Origin: Candidatus Thiodiazotropha sp.
GTDB taxonomy: Bacteria; Pseudomonadota; Gammaproteobacteria; Chromatiales; Chromatiaceae
Length of the DNA stretch: 64,000 nt
Reading direction: 5' to 3'
Assembly (NCBI GenBank): GCA_023838465.1
Contig: JAIVEQ010000010.1
Coordinates: 1-64,000, forward strand
Part shown: positions 1 to 8,560 of the stretch, in pieces
How positions within the stretch are numbered: the first letter of the stretch is position 1
Layout: each line of letters opens with the position of its first letter
Made by a program: the position numbers and the translations under genes
The notes under the pieces: model-generated
The model's database searches: none
Told to the model about the DNA's origin: nothing
What the model saw: only the letters and a program-made list of their open reading frames with translations

Positions 1-57
1 TTTTTTGATGCCTTTTCAACATCAAAAATAGAGAAGAATCTGTGGCCGATCAATACC

Positions 58-240
58 TTAATTTCTTTGCGAAACCCGGATAGACCCAATAAACTGAATA
101 CCGATCTTACGATATTTTTTTAGGTAACGTTCGATGGTTCTACGGGACTTATCGAGCAATTTAGCCGCATTAACAATATCAATTTTGCCTTCAGCCACCT
201 TAGCAACAATATCAACCGTGAGTTGAGCTTTGGAATCCAT
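58..240 (-). CDS. Short helix-turn-helix protein, probably a truncated IS transposase N-terminus
   Basis: The 60-residue product is mostly one helix-turn-helix: a segment with DIVAKVAEGKIDIVNAAKLL followed by the recognition-helix-like SRRTIERYLKKYRK. This pattern resembles the N-terminal DNA-binding segment of IS transposases such as the ISNCY group. The start at 240 is preceded by AAGGA at a usable distance. Full-length transposases are several hundred residues long, so the stop at 58, just after the HTH, suggests truncation or a frameshift; the downstream minus-strand sequence stays open in another frame to the window edge. A free-standing small DNA-binding protein is possible but less likely given the neighbouring repeats. 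Confidence 0.4.
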   Translation of the reverse strand: MDSKAQLTVDIVAKVAEGKIDIVNAAKLLDKSRRTIERYLKKYRKIGIQFIGSIRVSQRN

Positions 241-303
241 TTTAATCATCCTTTGCAACCCCCTGAACCTCAAAAAAGCTCAGAAAATCACTAATTAAAT
301 AGA

Positions 304-383
304 TCCGTCAATTTCCCTCGGTAATTAATTGCGACAAAATCGCTTGGTAGTTAAAGTACGACAAAGTCGCTCGGTGTTAACAC
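304..383. repeat. Three tandem imperfect 26-27 bp repeats at the IS end
   Basis: Copies start near 304, 330 and 357. The core of copy 2 is GCGACAAAATCGCTTGGTAG and of copy 3 is ACGACAAAGTCGCTCGGTGT; copy 1 is more diverged (about 18 of 27 positions match copy 2). Each contains a small inverted CGAC/GTCG-like motif. They are probably transposase-binding sites of the adjacent partial element. Confidence 0.6.
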
Positions 384-507
384 AGTAATCTGTAATAATT
401 CAGACTTGATCTGACAGTTACCTATTTCTTAGATGGTGTCCGTCAGGTCAAATTCATAATATATGTCAAACCTCAGCAAGCAGGCACTTGCACTGGGATC
501 GTCCTGA

Positions 508-996
508 TCATTTACACCAGCGAGCAATCTCGGCCTTTAACTTCTTCATATGGCGATTTCGCTCTTCATCGCTCAAGTAGCGACGATCGCCATCCTTTCC
601 AAAATCATAGATCCCTGAGGCACGACTATGTGATGCATATTGGTCCTTTGCACGCACACAGTTCTGCTTGCGCTTTTTTTTCTTTTCTTTCTGCTTCTGA
701 CTGGCCTCTTTTTTTGCGGCTCGATCCTCTTTGTAAACATCCAGCATCCGTCTCGTCTTTAGCTTCCGGTCCTCTTCATTCTGCACCGGTGATGGGCTAT
801 GATCTTTGATCTTTACCTCGGTGGACTTCCCGGTAACAGGTCGGTCACTGAACTGAACACGACCCTTTTCATCAGTCCATTTATAAACGCCCGCTTCGAG
901 TTGACAGGTTTCAAACAACAGCACGAAAAAAAGAAACAGAGTAAAAAAAGTAAATGTTACCGGTTTTTGCGCCATTGACAGGGTGCTGCTTTCCAT
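508..996 (-). CDS. DUF4124 domain-containing exported protein
   Basis: The roughly 162-residue product has an N-terminal hydrophobic export segment (about residues 10-35), then a DUF4124 motif with GVYKWTDEKGRVQFSDRP. DUF4124 proteins are small periplasmic proteins of unknown biochemical role found widely in gammaproteobacteria. The rest is highly charged, with a run rich in Lys, Glu and Gln (about residues 85-120) that may be coiled coil. I chose the ATG at 996 because GGTGAT sits upstream; an ATG at 975 is the alternative. Two more DUF4124 genes occur in this window (24526-24996 and 54703-55206). The gene lies alone between the IS end and the amt terminator. Confidence 0.75.
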   Translation of the reverse strand: MESSTLSMAQKPVTFTFFTLFLFFVLLFETCQLEAGVYKWTDEKGRVQFSDRPVTGKSTEVKIKDHSPSPVQNEEDRKLKTRRMLDVYKEDRAAKKEASQKQKEKKKKRKQNCVRAKDQYASHSRASGIYDFGKDGDRRYLSDEERNRHMKKLKAEIARWCK

Positions 997-1058
997 ACAT
1001 ATCACCAATATAACTAAGATATACCATTACTCAGTCTAAAGCATTTCCGTATAAGGAC

Positions 1059-1083
1059 AAAAAAAGGGCGCCGGAGCGCCCTT
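1059..1083 (-). terminator. Rho-independent terminator after amt
   Basis: On the minus strand the stem AAGGGCGC, loop TCCG and stem GCGCCCTT are followed by a T run (plus-strand A run at 1059-1063). It lies about 25 bp past the amt stop and ends the porin-glnK-amt transcript. Confidence 0.85.
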
Positions 1084-1107
1084 AAAGGAAGGATCATTCA
1101 GAAAACA

Positions 1108-2370
1108 CTACAAACCAGAACCTCGGCTACCTGTAAATTCTGGGTAGGCTTCCAAGCCACACTCACCCAGATCGACACCTTCATACTCTTCCTCGGCACT
1201 GACACGTATACCCATTACGGTTTTCAGTACAAACCAGACCAGAAAACTGGCGGCAAAGGTCCAGGCGAAGATGACCCCAAGACCCAACAGCTGAGCACCG
1301 AAATTGGCTTCTGTGTTGGAGAAGGGTACAGCGATAAGACCCCACATACCAACCACACCGTGGACAGAGATTGCACCTACTGGATCGTCTATTTTCAGCT
1401 TATCCATGGTGATGATTGAAAACACCACCAGAATACCGCCGATTGCACCAACCAACGTCGCCCATAGGGGAGTTGGCGTAAGTGGCTCTGCAGTAATAGC
1501 AACCAGGCCAGCCAGGGCACCATTAAGGGTCATTGTCAGATCAGCCTTGCCAAACAGGGCGCGGGCAGTCAGCAATGCTGCCACTACACCACCGGCAGCA
1601 GCGGCATTGGTATTCACGAATACGGCAGCGACGGCATTCGCCTCTTCAATATTAGAGAGTACAAGTTCTGACCCACCATTGAATCCAAACCATCCTAACC
1701 AGAGGATAAACGTACCCAAGGTAGCAAGTGGCATATTGGCACCAGGTATAGCGTTAACATGTCCCGCAGCGGTGTATTTGCCTTTTCTCGCACCTAAAAG
1801 AATGACACCGGCAAGTGCTGCAGAGGCGCCACAGAGATGCACCACACCGGAACCGGCAAAGTCACTAAAACCAGCCGCATCCAGAAAACCACCACCCCAT
1901 TTCCAATAACCCTGCAGGGGATAGATGACGCCGGTCATTACCACAGCAAATAACAAAAAGGCCCACAGCTTCATACGTTCTGCCACTGCGCCTGAGACGA
2001 TTGACATGGCAGTTGCGACAAATACCACCTGAAAGAAGAAATCGGACATCCCTGAATAGTAGACTTCCCCCTTGCTGGCCAGTACATCCTCGACAGTGTT
2101 ATCGCCACCGAACATGAAGCTCAGGTCCAGCGCGGGTATATAACCATTGCCATCACCTGCATACATGATGTTGTAACCCATCAGCATGTACATGATACAA
2201 GCGATGGCAAATAAGGCGACGTTTTTGGTAAGGATTTCGGCGGTATTCTTTGCTCGGACCAAGCCGGCTTCAAGCATGGCGAAACCAGCTGCCATCCACA
2301 TCACGAGTGCGCCGGATACCAGAAAGTAGAAGGTATCCAGTGCGTAGCTAAGTTGTGTTATCGCTTCCAC
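1108..2370 (-). CDS. amt: Ammonium transporter Amt
   Basis: A polytopic inner-membrane ammonium channel of about 420 residues, the usual Amt/MEP/Rh length. Hydrophobic helices run through the protein, and the family signature around FYFLVSGALVMWMAAGFAML and GLVRAKNTAEIL is clear. A later segment with VGAISVHGVVGMWG carries the conserved pore histidine region. The reading frame opens at a TTG (2382), but I prefer the GTG at 2370, which has GGAG six bases upstream. The gene follows glnK by about 30 bp in one minus-strand operon; GlnK is expected to plug this channel when nitrogen is plentiful. Expression probably starts at the sigma-54 promoter before the porin gene. Confidence 0.95.
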   Translation of the reverse strand: MEAITQLSYALDTFYFLVSGALVMWMAAGFAMLEAGLVRAKNTAEILTKNVALFAIACIMYMLMGYNIMYAGDGNGYIPALDLSFMFGGDNTVEDVLASKGEVYYSGMSDFFFQVVFVATAMSIVSGAVAERMKLWAFLLFAVVMTGVIYPLQGYWKWGGGFLDAAGFSDFAGSGVVHLCGASAALAGVILLGARKGKYTAAGHVNAIPGANMPLATLGTFILWLGWFGFNGGSELVLSNIEEANAVAAVFVNTNAAAAGGVVAALLTARALFGKADLTMTLNGALAGLVAITAEPLTPTPLWATLVGAIGGILVVFSIITMDKLKIDDPVGAISVHGVVGMWGLIAVPFSNTEANFGAQLLGLGVIFAWTFAASFLVWFVLKTVMGIRVSAEEEYEGVDLGECGLEAYPEFTGSRGSGL

Positions 2371-2400
2371 GACACTCTCCAATAAAAAGTTGCTAGTGAG

Positions 2401-2796
<396 letters not shown>

Positions 2797-2811
2797 TCAT
2801 GCCAACCCGGA

Positions 2812-3489
2812 TCAGAAACTTTTGTTCCAGGAGATGAAGAAGCGCATATCCGCATCCTCGCCAGCTGCATCTGTGCCATCCAGATCAGTATCTGAGAGAC
2901 TCAGTGTCACATCACCGAAATCACCAGTGGCTTTAGTCAGGTCGAGTTGATAATGCGTATAGTCTTCTGCGTCATCGTCGTCATCACCATCGGGCTCGGC
3001 GAAGCCAACAGTCAGGCCAATCGAAAAGTCCTGCGGAAGATCGAAACTTGCACCGAGATAGTAGTAGAGGTCCTCTTCAACGGCCTCTACCGCGTCTTCT
3101 GCGGATAGGGTGTAGGCAAGACCGGCAGTAAGGAACTGCCAACTGCCGTTCACATAGAGCTCAGCAAAGTTGGAATCGGCATCACTTGAATAGACGTAGT
3201 AGATCAAGCCCGCGTCATAGCCAAAACCACCGACCTCGCCGGCATAGCCGCCATATAGATCCAGCTCAAAGTCATCCCATGCCTCAGCAAGCCAGGTACC
3301 CGCATAGAGCCCTGACTCACCAGACCAATCAAATCCACCTGAAAATGAGGTGCTGTTGCCTGACTGGCTCAGGCCACGCCAGATATAGTTGCTGGTGACA
3401 CCGATGTTGGTACTGACTTCCGCCGCAGCAACTGACGATAGCCCGAGCATTGCGACACCACAGGCCAGAGCAATAGGGTTCATCTTCAT
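2812..3489 (-). CDS. TorF-family putative porin (Gcw_chp)
   Basis: A 225-residue exported protein with a signal peptide ending near VAAAE, followed by a beta-rich chain with alternating aromatic and small residues, including GVTSNYIWRGLSQSG, typical of the Gcw_chp/TorF-like outer-membrane family. The C-terminus ends in an aromatic residue (WNKSF), as outer-membrane beta-barrels do. Acidic stretches (about 170-185, rich in Asp) probably form a surface loop. The start at 3489 follows GAGAGGAAG. It is the first gene of the porin-glnK-amt operon and so is probably nitrogen-controlled. Which solute it passes is unknown. Confidence 0.85.
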   Translation of the reverse strand: MKMNPIALACGVAMLGLSSVAAAEVSTNIGVTSNYIWRGLSQSGNSTSFSGGFDWSGESGLYAGTWLAEAWDDFELDLYGGYAGEVGGFGYDAGLIYYVYSSDADSNFAELYVNGSWQFLTAGLAYTLSAEDAVEAVEEDLYYYLGASFDLPQDFSIGLTVGFAEPDGDDDDDAEDYTHYQLDLTKATGDFGDVTLSLSDTDLDGTDAAGEDADMRFFISWNKSF

Positions 3490-3574
3490 GGTTTTACTTC
3501 CTCTCAATAAAAATAATTACTGTTAAATTTTTGTTTCTGCTCACACACAATTGAGCCGAAGGTACTGGTGCTTA

Positions 3575-3590
3575 TTCAGCCTTCGTGCCA
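3575..3590 (-). promoter_or_regulatory. Putative sigma-54 promoter of the porin-glnK-amt operon
   Basis: The minus strand reads TGGCACGAAGGCTGAA. The -24 element TGGCACG is perfect; the -12 element CTGA is a weaker match to TTGC. The predicted transcript would start near 3563, about 75 bases before the porin ATG. An NtrC-like palindrome lies about 130 bp upstream, the usual enhancer distance. Confidence 0.6.
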
Positions 3591-3709
3591 ACTTACCTAA
3601 CCTTATGTTTAATCTAGAAATGCACCCAATATATTGGAGTCAATAGCGGCTTCCCTGATACTCCCGTGCATGGTTTGCGAACAAAACACAGGGGTACGCA
3701 CCACTTGAG

Positions 3710-3726
3710 CGCACCGCTTTGGTGCA
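3710..3726. promoter_or_regulatory. NtrC-like enhancer site upstream of porin-glnK-amt
   Basis: CGCACCGCTTTGGTGCA matches the NtrC palindrome TGCACC-N4-TGGTGCA at nearly every position. A weaker GCACC half-site lies just beside it near 3698. Similar palindromes occur upstream of ntrB and of glnA in this window, which supports the call. The rest of the stretch 3591-3996 holds no convincing gene. Confidence 0.65.
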
Positions 3727-3996
3727 AGCGTGTATAAATGGCATTATCGAGAAGAGTGATGGATTACGGGGTATCGAGGTATCGTTGATTTCGAAATAAA
3801 TCCAGTCATTCACAGCATGCTGAGAAATGCACTGCATACAAAGCGAACAGACTGAAATCTGTAATCACTTTGAGGACTATGTGAGTTCTTTTTTTTTGCA
3901 GTATGTGATTCCAGTATGCCTGGGTGGCGACATAATTAACCGCTCGAAAAGCGCTGACTCTGGACAATGGGTTCCTCACTGGCTATTGTCTGCCAC

Positions 3997-4242
3997 ATGA
4001 TAGATCCCAAACTGATAGATGAACTGGCTTCCCGACTCTCATCAAGTCTCCCCAGCGGCATCCAGGCACTACAGGCCGATGTCATGAAAAACATGCGCGC
4101 CAGCCTGGAGTCCGGTCTGGCTAAGCTCGATTTGGTCACCCGTGAGGAGTTCGAAGTGCAGAGTGCGGTACTAGCCCGAACACGAGAAAAATTAAGTCGC
4201 CTTGAGGCGCAAGTTAAGGCGCTGGAGGAAATCAACAACTAA
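3997..4242 (+). CDS. ubiK: Ubiquinone biosynthesis accessory factor UbiK (YqiC/BMFP family)
   Basis: An 81-residue protein starting MIDPKLIDELASRL, with an amphipathic helix and a C-terminal coiled coil (REKLSRLEAQVKALEE), the fold expected of UbiK/YqiC. In E. coli UbiK trimerises and helps assemble the ubiquinone-synthesis metabolon under aerobic conditions. An upstream in-frame ATG at 3967 would add ten residues that the family lacks, so I use 3997. The next gene is comM, a common arrangement in gammaproteobacteria. Confidence 0.85.
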   Translation: MIDPKLIDELASRLSSSLPSGIQALQADVMKNMRASLESGLAKLDLVTREEFEVQSAVLARTREKLSRLEAQVKALEEINN

Positions 4243-4290
4243 CCAGCAGCCCCTTCATACACTACTGCCATTTTTCCAAGGAAGGAATGC

Positions 4291-5802
4291 ATGTCACTCG
4301 CTATTCTCTATTCCAGAGCCCAGGAGGGGATCCAGGCCCCACTGGTCACCGTCGAAGTTCACCTATCCAATGGCCTCCCCGGCCTCTCCATCGTTGGGCT
4401 GCCAGAGATGGCGGTACGTGAAAGTAAGGACCGGGTCAGGGGTGCACTGATAAACAGTCAGTTTGAGTTTCCGGCACGCCGCATCACCATCAACCTGGCA
4501 CCCGCCGATCTGCCGAAAGAGGGTGGCAGGTTCGATCTGCCTATTGCTCTTGGTATCCTGGCCGCCTCGAACCAGCTTGCCAAAGAGCCTTTGAGTTACT
4601 ACGAGTTTGCCGGTGAACTGGCACTCTCAGGGGAATTACGCCCGGTAAACGGCATACTGCCTGCAGCGTTGACAGCCCGGGATGCAGGTAGGTCCTTGAT
4701 ACTTCCTGAGCAGAATGTTGCAGAAGCTGCACTGGTCAGTGGGCTCGATTGCTACCCTGCAAATCACATTCTGGAGGTCTGTTCACATCTGAACAGCATC
4801 AATGCCTTGCCCTTGTATAAGAATAATCTGATCCCAGCAGATGATAGGATAAACTACCTCGATATGGCAGACGTGTATGGACAAAACCAGGCACGACGCG
4901 CCTTGGAGATCAGTGCCGCCGGGGCTCACTCGCTACTCTATATCGGACCACCAGGCACCGGTAAATCAATGCTGGCCTCCCGTCTGCCAAGCATCCTCCC
5001 CCCAATGAGTGAGGAGGAAGCGCTGGAGAGTGCAGCCATCAACTCAGTCGCAAACCACAAGGCATTCCAACCTATGCACTGGCGCCAAAGACCCTTTCGA
5101 GCCCCACACCACACAGCTTCAGCAGTTGCATTAGTGGGTGGTGGCAGCAACCCCAAACCGGGTGAAATCTCTTTGGCTCATCAAGGCGTGCTTTTCCTGG
5201 ATGAACTTCCGGAGTTCGAACGGCGTGTCCTGGAAGTACTACGGGAACCCCTGGAAAATGGCCACATTACAATCTCCAGGGCCAATCGACAAGCCGACTA
5301 TCCTGCCCGTTTTCAACTCATCGCTGCGATGAACCCCTGTCCCTGCGGCCACCTTGGAGATGGCAGTGATCGCTGTCACTGCAGCCTCGATAAAATCGCC
5401 CGCTACCGAAGTCGCATCTCCGGCCCCTTGCTGGATCGTATCGATATGCATGTCGAGGTACCCAGGCAACCCCTACAGATAGGTCAGCACAACAACCTGA
5501 GCAAAGAGGAACCGAGCGAAGCGATACGCAAGCGGGTCGTCTTAGCCCGGGAATACCAGTTGGCGCGACAGGGAAAAACCAACCAGGTCCTGCAAGGACT
5601 GGAAATCGAGCAGCACGCGAAACCCTGTAAAGCCGGCAATGAGCTGTTGCATCGCGCAATAGAACGGCTCGGCCTATCCATGAGGGCATATCATCGTATT
5701 CTCAAGGTGGCACGTACCATCGCTGATCTGGAGGCAAATCCGAATATCGATACCCGCCATATCAGTGAGGCGATCGGTTATCGGCGGCTGGACAGAAGCT
5801 GA
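4291..5802 (+). CDS. comM: YifB/ComM family Mg-chelatase-like AAA+ ATPase
   Basis: A 503-residue protein with an N-terminal Lon-protease-like ChlI domain (about 1-170, e.g. GLPGLSIVGLPEMAVRESKD), a Walker A at GPPGTGKSMLA (about 220), a Walker B at VLFLDELPEF, and the C-terminal Mg-chelatase helical domain. ComM is a hexameric helicase that drives branch migration during natural transformation in Vibrio, Haemophilus and relatives. Length and motif order are complete. The start at 4291 follows AAGGAAGGA. It sits 48 bp after ubiK and is probably cotranscribed. Confidence 0.93.
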   Translation: MSLAILYSRAQEGIQAPLVTVEVHLSNGLPGLSIVGLPEMAVRESKDRVRGALINSQFEFPARRITINLAPADLPKEGGRFDLPIALGILAASNQLAKEPLSYYEFAGELALSGELRPVNGILPAALTARDAGRSLILPEQNVAEAALVSGLDCYPANHILEVCSHLNSINALPLYKNNLIPADDRINYLDMADVYGQNQARRALEISAAGAHSLLYIGPPGTGKSMLASRLPSILPPMSEEEALESAAINSVANHKAFQPMHWRQRPFRAPHHTASAVALVGGGSNPKPGEISLAHQGVLFLDELPEFERRVLEVLREPLENGHITISRANRQADYPARFQLIAAMNPCPCGHLGDGSDRCHCSLDKIARYRSRISGPLLDRIDMHVEVPRQPLQIGQHNNLSKEEPSEAIRKRVVLAREYQLARQGKTNQVLQGLEIEQHAKPCKAGNELLHRAIERLGLSMRAYHRILKVARTIADLEANPNIDTRHISEAIGYRRLDRS

Positions 5803-5959
5803 ATAAACCGATGAAATATTGTAGAACCTATATGGCCAACGCACCCAGAGTATCCCTTTAATAGCGCAATGTTTATGCAGAACTGCAAGGCCGTAGAGAG
5901 ATGAATTAACAGCGTCTTTGTAACCTATGCATTCCTCTACGTGCTGGGATTATTTATAA

Positions 5960-5990
5960 GCGTAGGGTGCGGCAGGACCGCGCCCTACGC
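5960..5990. repeat. Small palindromic (REP-like) element
   Basis: Two 13-base arms, GCGTAGGGTGCGG and CCGCGCCCTACGC, pair with one G-T wobble around a 5-base loop. It lies between the convergent ends of comM and gspD. There is no T run, so it is more likely an intergenic repeat or protective 3' hairpin than a simple terminator. Confidence 0.5.
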
Positions 5991-6047
5991 AGGAGACTTC
6001 ATCAAACAGTGTGTAACTATTTTAAAAAGCCACATAGGTGCACTAGA

Positions 6048-8201
6048 TTAAAACGACCCTTTCAGCCCTTCCAACTTCTTACGAAAGGATTCAACCACCT
6101 GACTGTTCTCACTGGAGTTTGACACCACGCGAGGGACCAGCACCACAACCAGCTCGGTTCGCTTACTGAATTTAGATTCCTGACCAAACAGCCAGCCGAT
6201 AACAGGCAGTTTGTTGAGATAAGGAAGCCCGGTGCTGCCATTATCATCTCTATCGGTTATCAACCCACCCAGAATCAATGCCTCACCATTCTGAACCGCA
6301 ACGGTGCTATTGATTTTTCGTGTCGAAATGGTGGGAGAATCGACCGATGATGCCGCCACCGTTGAGACATCACTCACCTCCTGGGTGACTTCCATGGTCA
6401 CCAGACCCCCAGGATTGACCCTGGGTGTCACTTCAAGCATCACACCGGTATCTTTATAACTGATGGTGTTGATGATGGCTGCGTTTTCACTCGCTGTCGA
6501 CTGCTGTTGCCCGGTAACCACCGGCACCTGATCACCCACTTGTATGAATGCTGATTCATTATCGAGCACCATCACAGAAGGCGAGGAGAGGACTCTGATC
6601 AGCGATTCCTCCGCCAGAGCACTGAGCACAGCCCTGACATCACTGGTAGAACGGATGACTGAAAAGTTAAACCCCGGTATCACACCAGCCAGTCCTGCAA
6701 CCTTATCGCTATCCAACGAGCCGGTACCGGAATAACCATTGCCCACGCGCGAATTGAACAACCACTGGAGCCCGTATCTCAGCTCATCCTGGAGTGCAAC
6801 CTCGATTATCGTGGCTTCCACCATTACCTGCAGCTGCCGCACATCCAGTTTTTTCAATGCCTCCAGCATATTGCTGTACTGCGCCGGTGTTGCTGTGATG
6901 ACCAAAGAGTTGTGGGCGTCATCCGCAACGACACGAACCTCGCTCTGTTCCGACTCTCCCCCTGTGCCGGGTATATTCAACCGCGCAGCACTCGGAGATG
7001 GGGTTGACTCACTACCTCTCTCTTCTGTTGTGCTTTGGGTCACAGCTTTTCTGCCTGGTGCAACCTTGGCTGAACGACTTGAGGTGTCAGACCCAGTTGA
7101 TGAGAAGAGTTGCTGGAGCAGTACCGCTAAATCGCTCGCATCGCCATTTTGTACCCGATAGACGAACAGCCGCTGAGCGATACCGCTTTCCTGGGTATCG
7201 ATACGATCCAGGCGGGGAATCCAGTCAGCGATGGTATCCAGATAGCGTTTCTGGGGTGTGACAACCAGTACCCCATTCACTTCATCGATCGGCACCACCC
7301 GGAACATCCCCTGCAGGGGGTTTGTGTCTATTGTGCCAATGATCGATTGCAACTCTTTGATAACCGTCGACGACTTCGCATATTTCAGCGGAAAGAAACC
7401 AACCGATAAACCCTTGATCCAATCCACATCGAACAGATCGACTGTATCCAACAGGGTTTCCATCTCCCGCCCAGTGCCCGCAAGCACAAGTAGGTTGCGG
7501 GCTGCATCTACCCGGATGATGCCACCCTTCGGTGCTAACGGTTTTAATATCTCAGCCATTTCACTGGCAGCTAAATAGTCAAGGGGGACAATCTGCAGTG
7601 CATACCCGGAGGGTAGAGGAGCTCGTGCATTAGCCAGTTGAGGCGTCTTGATACCCTGAATCGCGGCATTGATAGGTAGAATACGATAGACCCCATCCAC
7701 CTCCACCATAGCGGCGCCATTCATCTGCAGCAGGGTCTCCAAGGTGGCCAGCAGATCATTTTGGCTCAATGGCTTACCGGTCTGAATGGTGACCGTTCCC
7801 TTTACCGCAGGATCAAGTATGTAGCTCTCTTTGAGAAGCTCCCCAAGGATGGTTTGAATCACTTCCCGAAGATCGGCCTGCTCAAAATTGAGTGTGATCT
7901 CTCCTTTGACAGGCGTCCCGGTTGACGCGGATGGTTTGGCCTTTTGGCTAGCAATGAATTTTCCTGTGCCATAAAAGAGCTCCGGTTTCTCCATAACCTT
8001 CGAATCTTCAACCTGATCTATAGGTATTACATCCAAACCGGTCTTGAACGGTTCTTCTGACGCTTGGCCGGGTATTAAGTGTCCTGGAGGTATGGCACTC
8101 TTTAGTGCAACAACATCCTGATCTTCGGTTTTACTATTCCAGTTTGTGCAACCAACCAGCGATGAGGCAAGGAGGGTAACCAGTATTTTCTTTTTCAGCA
8201 T
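6048..8201 (-). CDS. gspD: Secretin (type II secretion GspD family), lipoprotein
   Basis: A 717-residue outer-membrane secretin. It begins with a lipoprotein signal ending in LVGC, then N0/N1-N3 ring domains (about 100-450, including DLREVIQTILGELL), a Ser/Thr-rich linker (about 370-425) and the C-terminal secretin pore (about 470-700) with ISTRKINSTVAVQNGEALIL and LNKLPVIGWLFG. The family forms the outer-membrane channel for folded exoproteins. No other gsp gene is near, so this is an orphan copy whose partners must be elsewhere, or which serves another machine. Assignment to GspD rather than another secretin subfamily rests on domain order. Confidence 0.85.
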   Translation of the reverse strand: MLKKKILVTLLASSLVGCTNWNSKTEDQDVVALKSAIPPGHLIPGQASEEPFKTGLDVIPIDQVEDSKVMEKPELFYGTGKFIASQKAKPSASTGTPVKGEITLNFEQADLREVIQTILGELLKESYILDPAVKGTVTIQTGKPLSQNDLLATLETLLQMNGAAMVEVDGVYRILPINAAIQGIKTPQLANARAPLPSGYALQIVPLDYLAASEMAEILKPLAPKGGIIRVDAARNLLVLAGTGREMETLLDTVDLFDVDWIKGLSVGFFPLKYAKSSTVIKELQSIIGTIDTNPLQGMFRVVPIDEVNGVLVVTPQKRYLDTIADWIPRLDRIDTQESGIAQRLFVYRVQNGDASDLAVLLQQLFSSTGSDTSSRSAKVAPGRKAVTQSTTEERGSESTPSPSAARLNIPGTGGESEQSEVRVVADDAHNSLVITATPAQYSNMLEALKKLDVRQLQVMVEATIIEVALQDELRYGLQWLFNSRVGNGYSGTGSLDSDKVAGLAGVIPGFNFSVIRSTSDVRAVLSALAEESLIRVLSSPSVMVLDNESAFIQVGDQVPVVTGQQQSTASENAAIINTISYKDTGVMLEVTPRVNPGGLVTMEVTQEVSDVSTVAASSVDSPTISTRKINSTVAVQNGEALILGGLITDRDDNGSTGLPYLNKLPVIGWLFGQESKFSKRTELVVVLVPRVVSNSSENSQVVESFRKKLEGLKGSF

Positions 8202-8427
8202 ACGACTTGGGGGCTAAACGCTTTGAGGATTGACAACACATGTCTGACAGGCGTGAGTGCCGGAACAGGCAAACGGGACATTCTAGCCGAGTTTCTGACT
8301 CAAAGCCTCATTGGTGTGTCAGCGACGATAAAAAATAACCCAAGATCAGACTTATCAACGCCCATTCTGAAAAAAGGCGCGCTTATAGACGGCGTGGGTA
8401 GCCCCACCCCACGGTCCATTTCGAGGT

Positions 8428-8470
8428 GTAGAGTGGAGCCCTGCCCCACCGTAAGACGCTGAAAGTTTAA
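8428..8470. repeat. Dispersed repeat, copy 1
   Basis: About 80 percent identical over 43 bases to 39696-39738; both share CTGCCCCACC and an ACGCTG-AAGTT tail. It lies in the 360-bp spacer between gspD and the DJ-1 gene, next to a GTGGG/CCCAC inverted pair at about 8395-8412. Nothing else was recognised in 8202-8560. Confidence 0.55.
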
Positions 8471-8560
8471 CCTCGAAACGGCCCTTGAACGGCCGCCAGT
8501 GTGAGTGCTGTTATCGAGGAAAGATAAACATGATTGCAACGATGGGAGACAATGTTTAGA

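Larger units (their letters stand above)
1..383 (-). mobile_element. Partial insertion sequence end (runs off the left edge)
   Basis: This stretch holds the start of a helix-turn-helix transposase-like gene (58-240, minus) preceded by three imperfect 26-27 bp direct repeats at 304-383. Repeats of this kind beside a transposase start are typical of transposase-binding sites at an IS terminus. I place the outer end near 383 because the repeats stop there. The rest of the element lies outside the window, so family and intactness cannot be determined. Confidence 0.45.

Noticed and set aside
1304..1909. 201-codon plus-strand ORF opposite amt
   Set aside because: Antisense to the conserved amt frame; composition is rich in Pro/Ala/Arg as expected of a shadow frame.
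3640..3837. Minus-strand 65-codon ORF upstream of the porin gene
   Set aside because: It overlaps the NtrC-like site and has no ribosome site or recognisable domain; more likely a chance ORF in a regulatory region.
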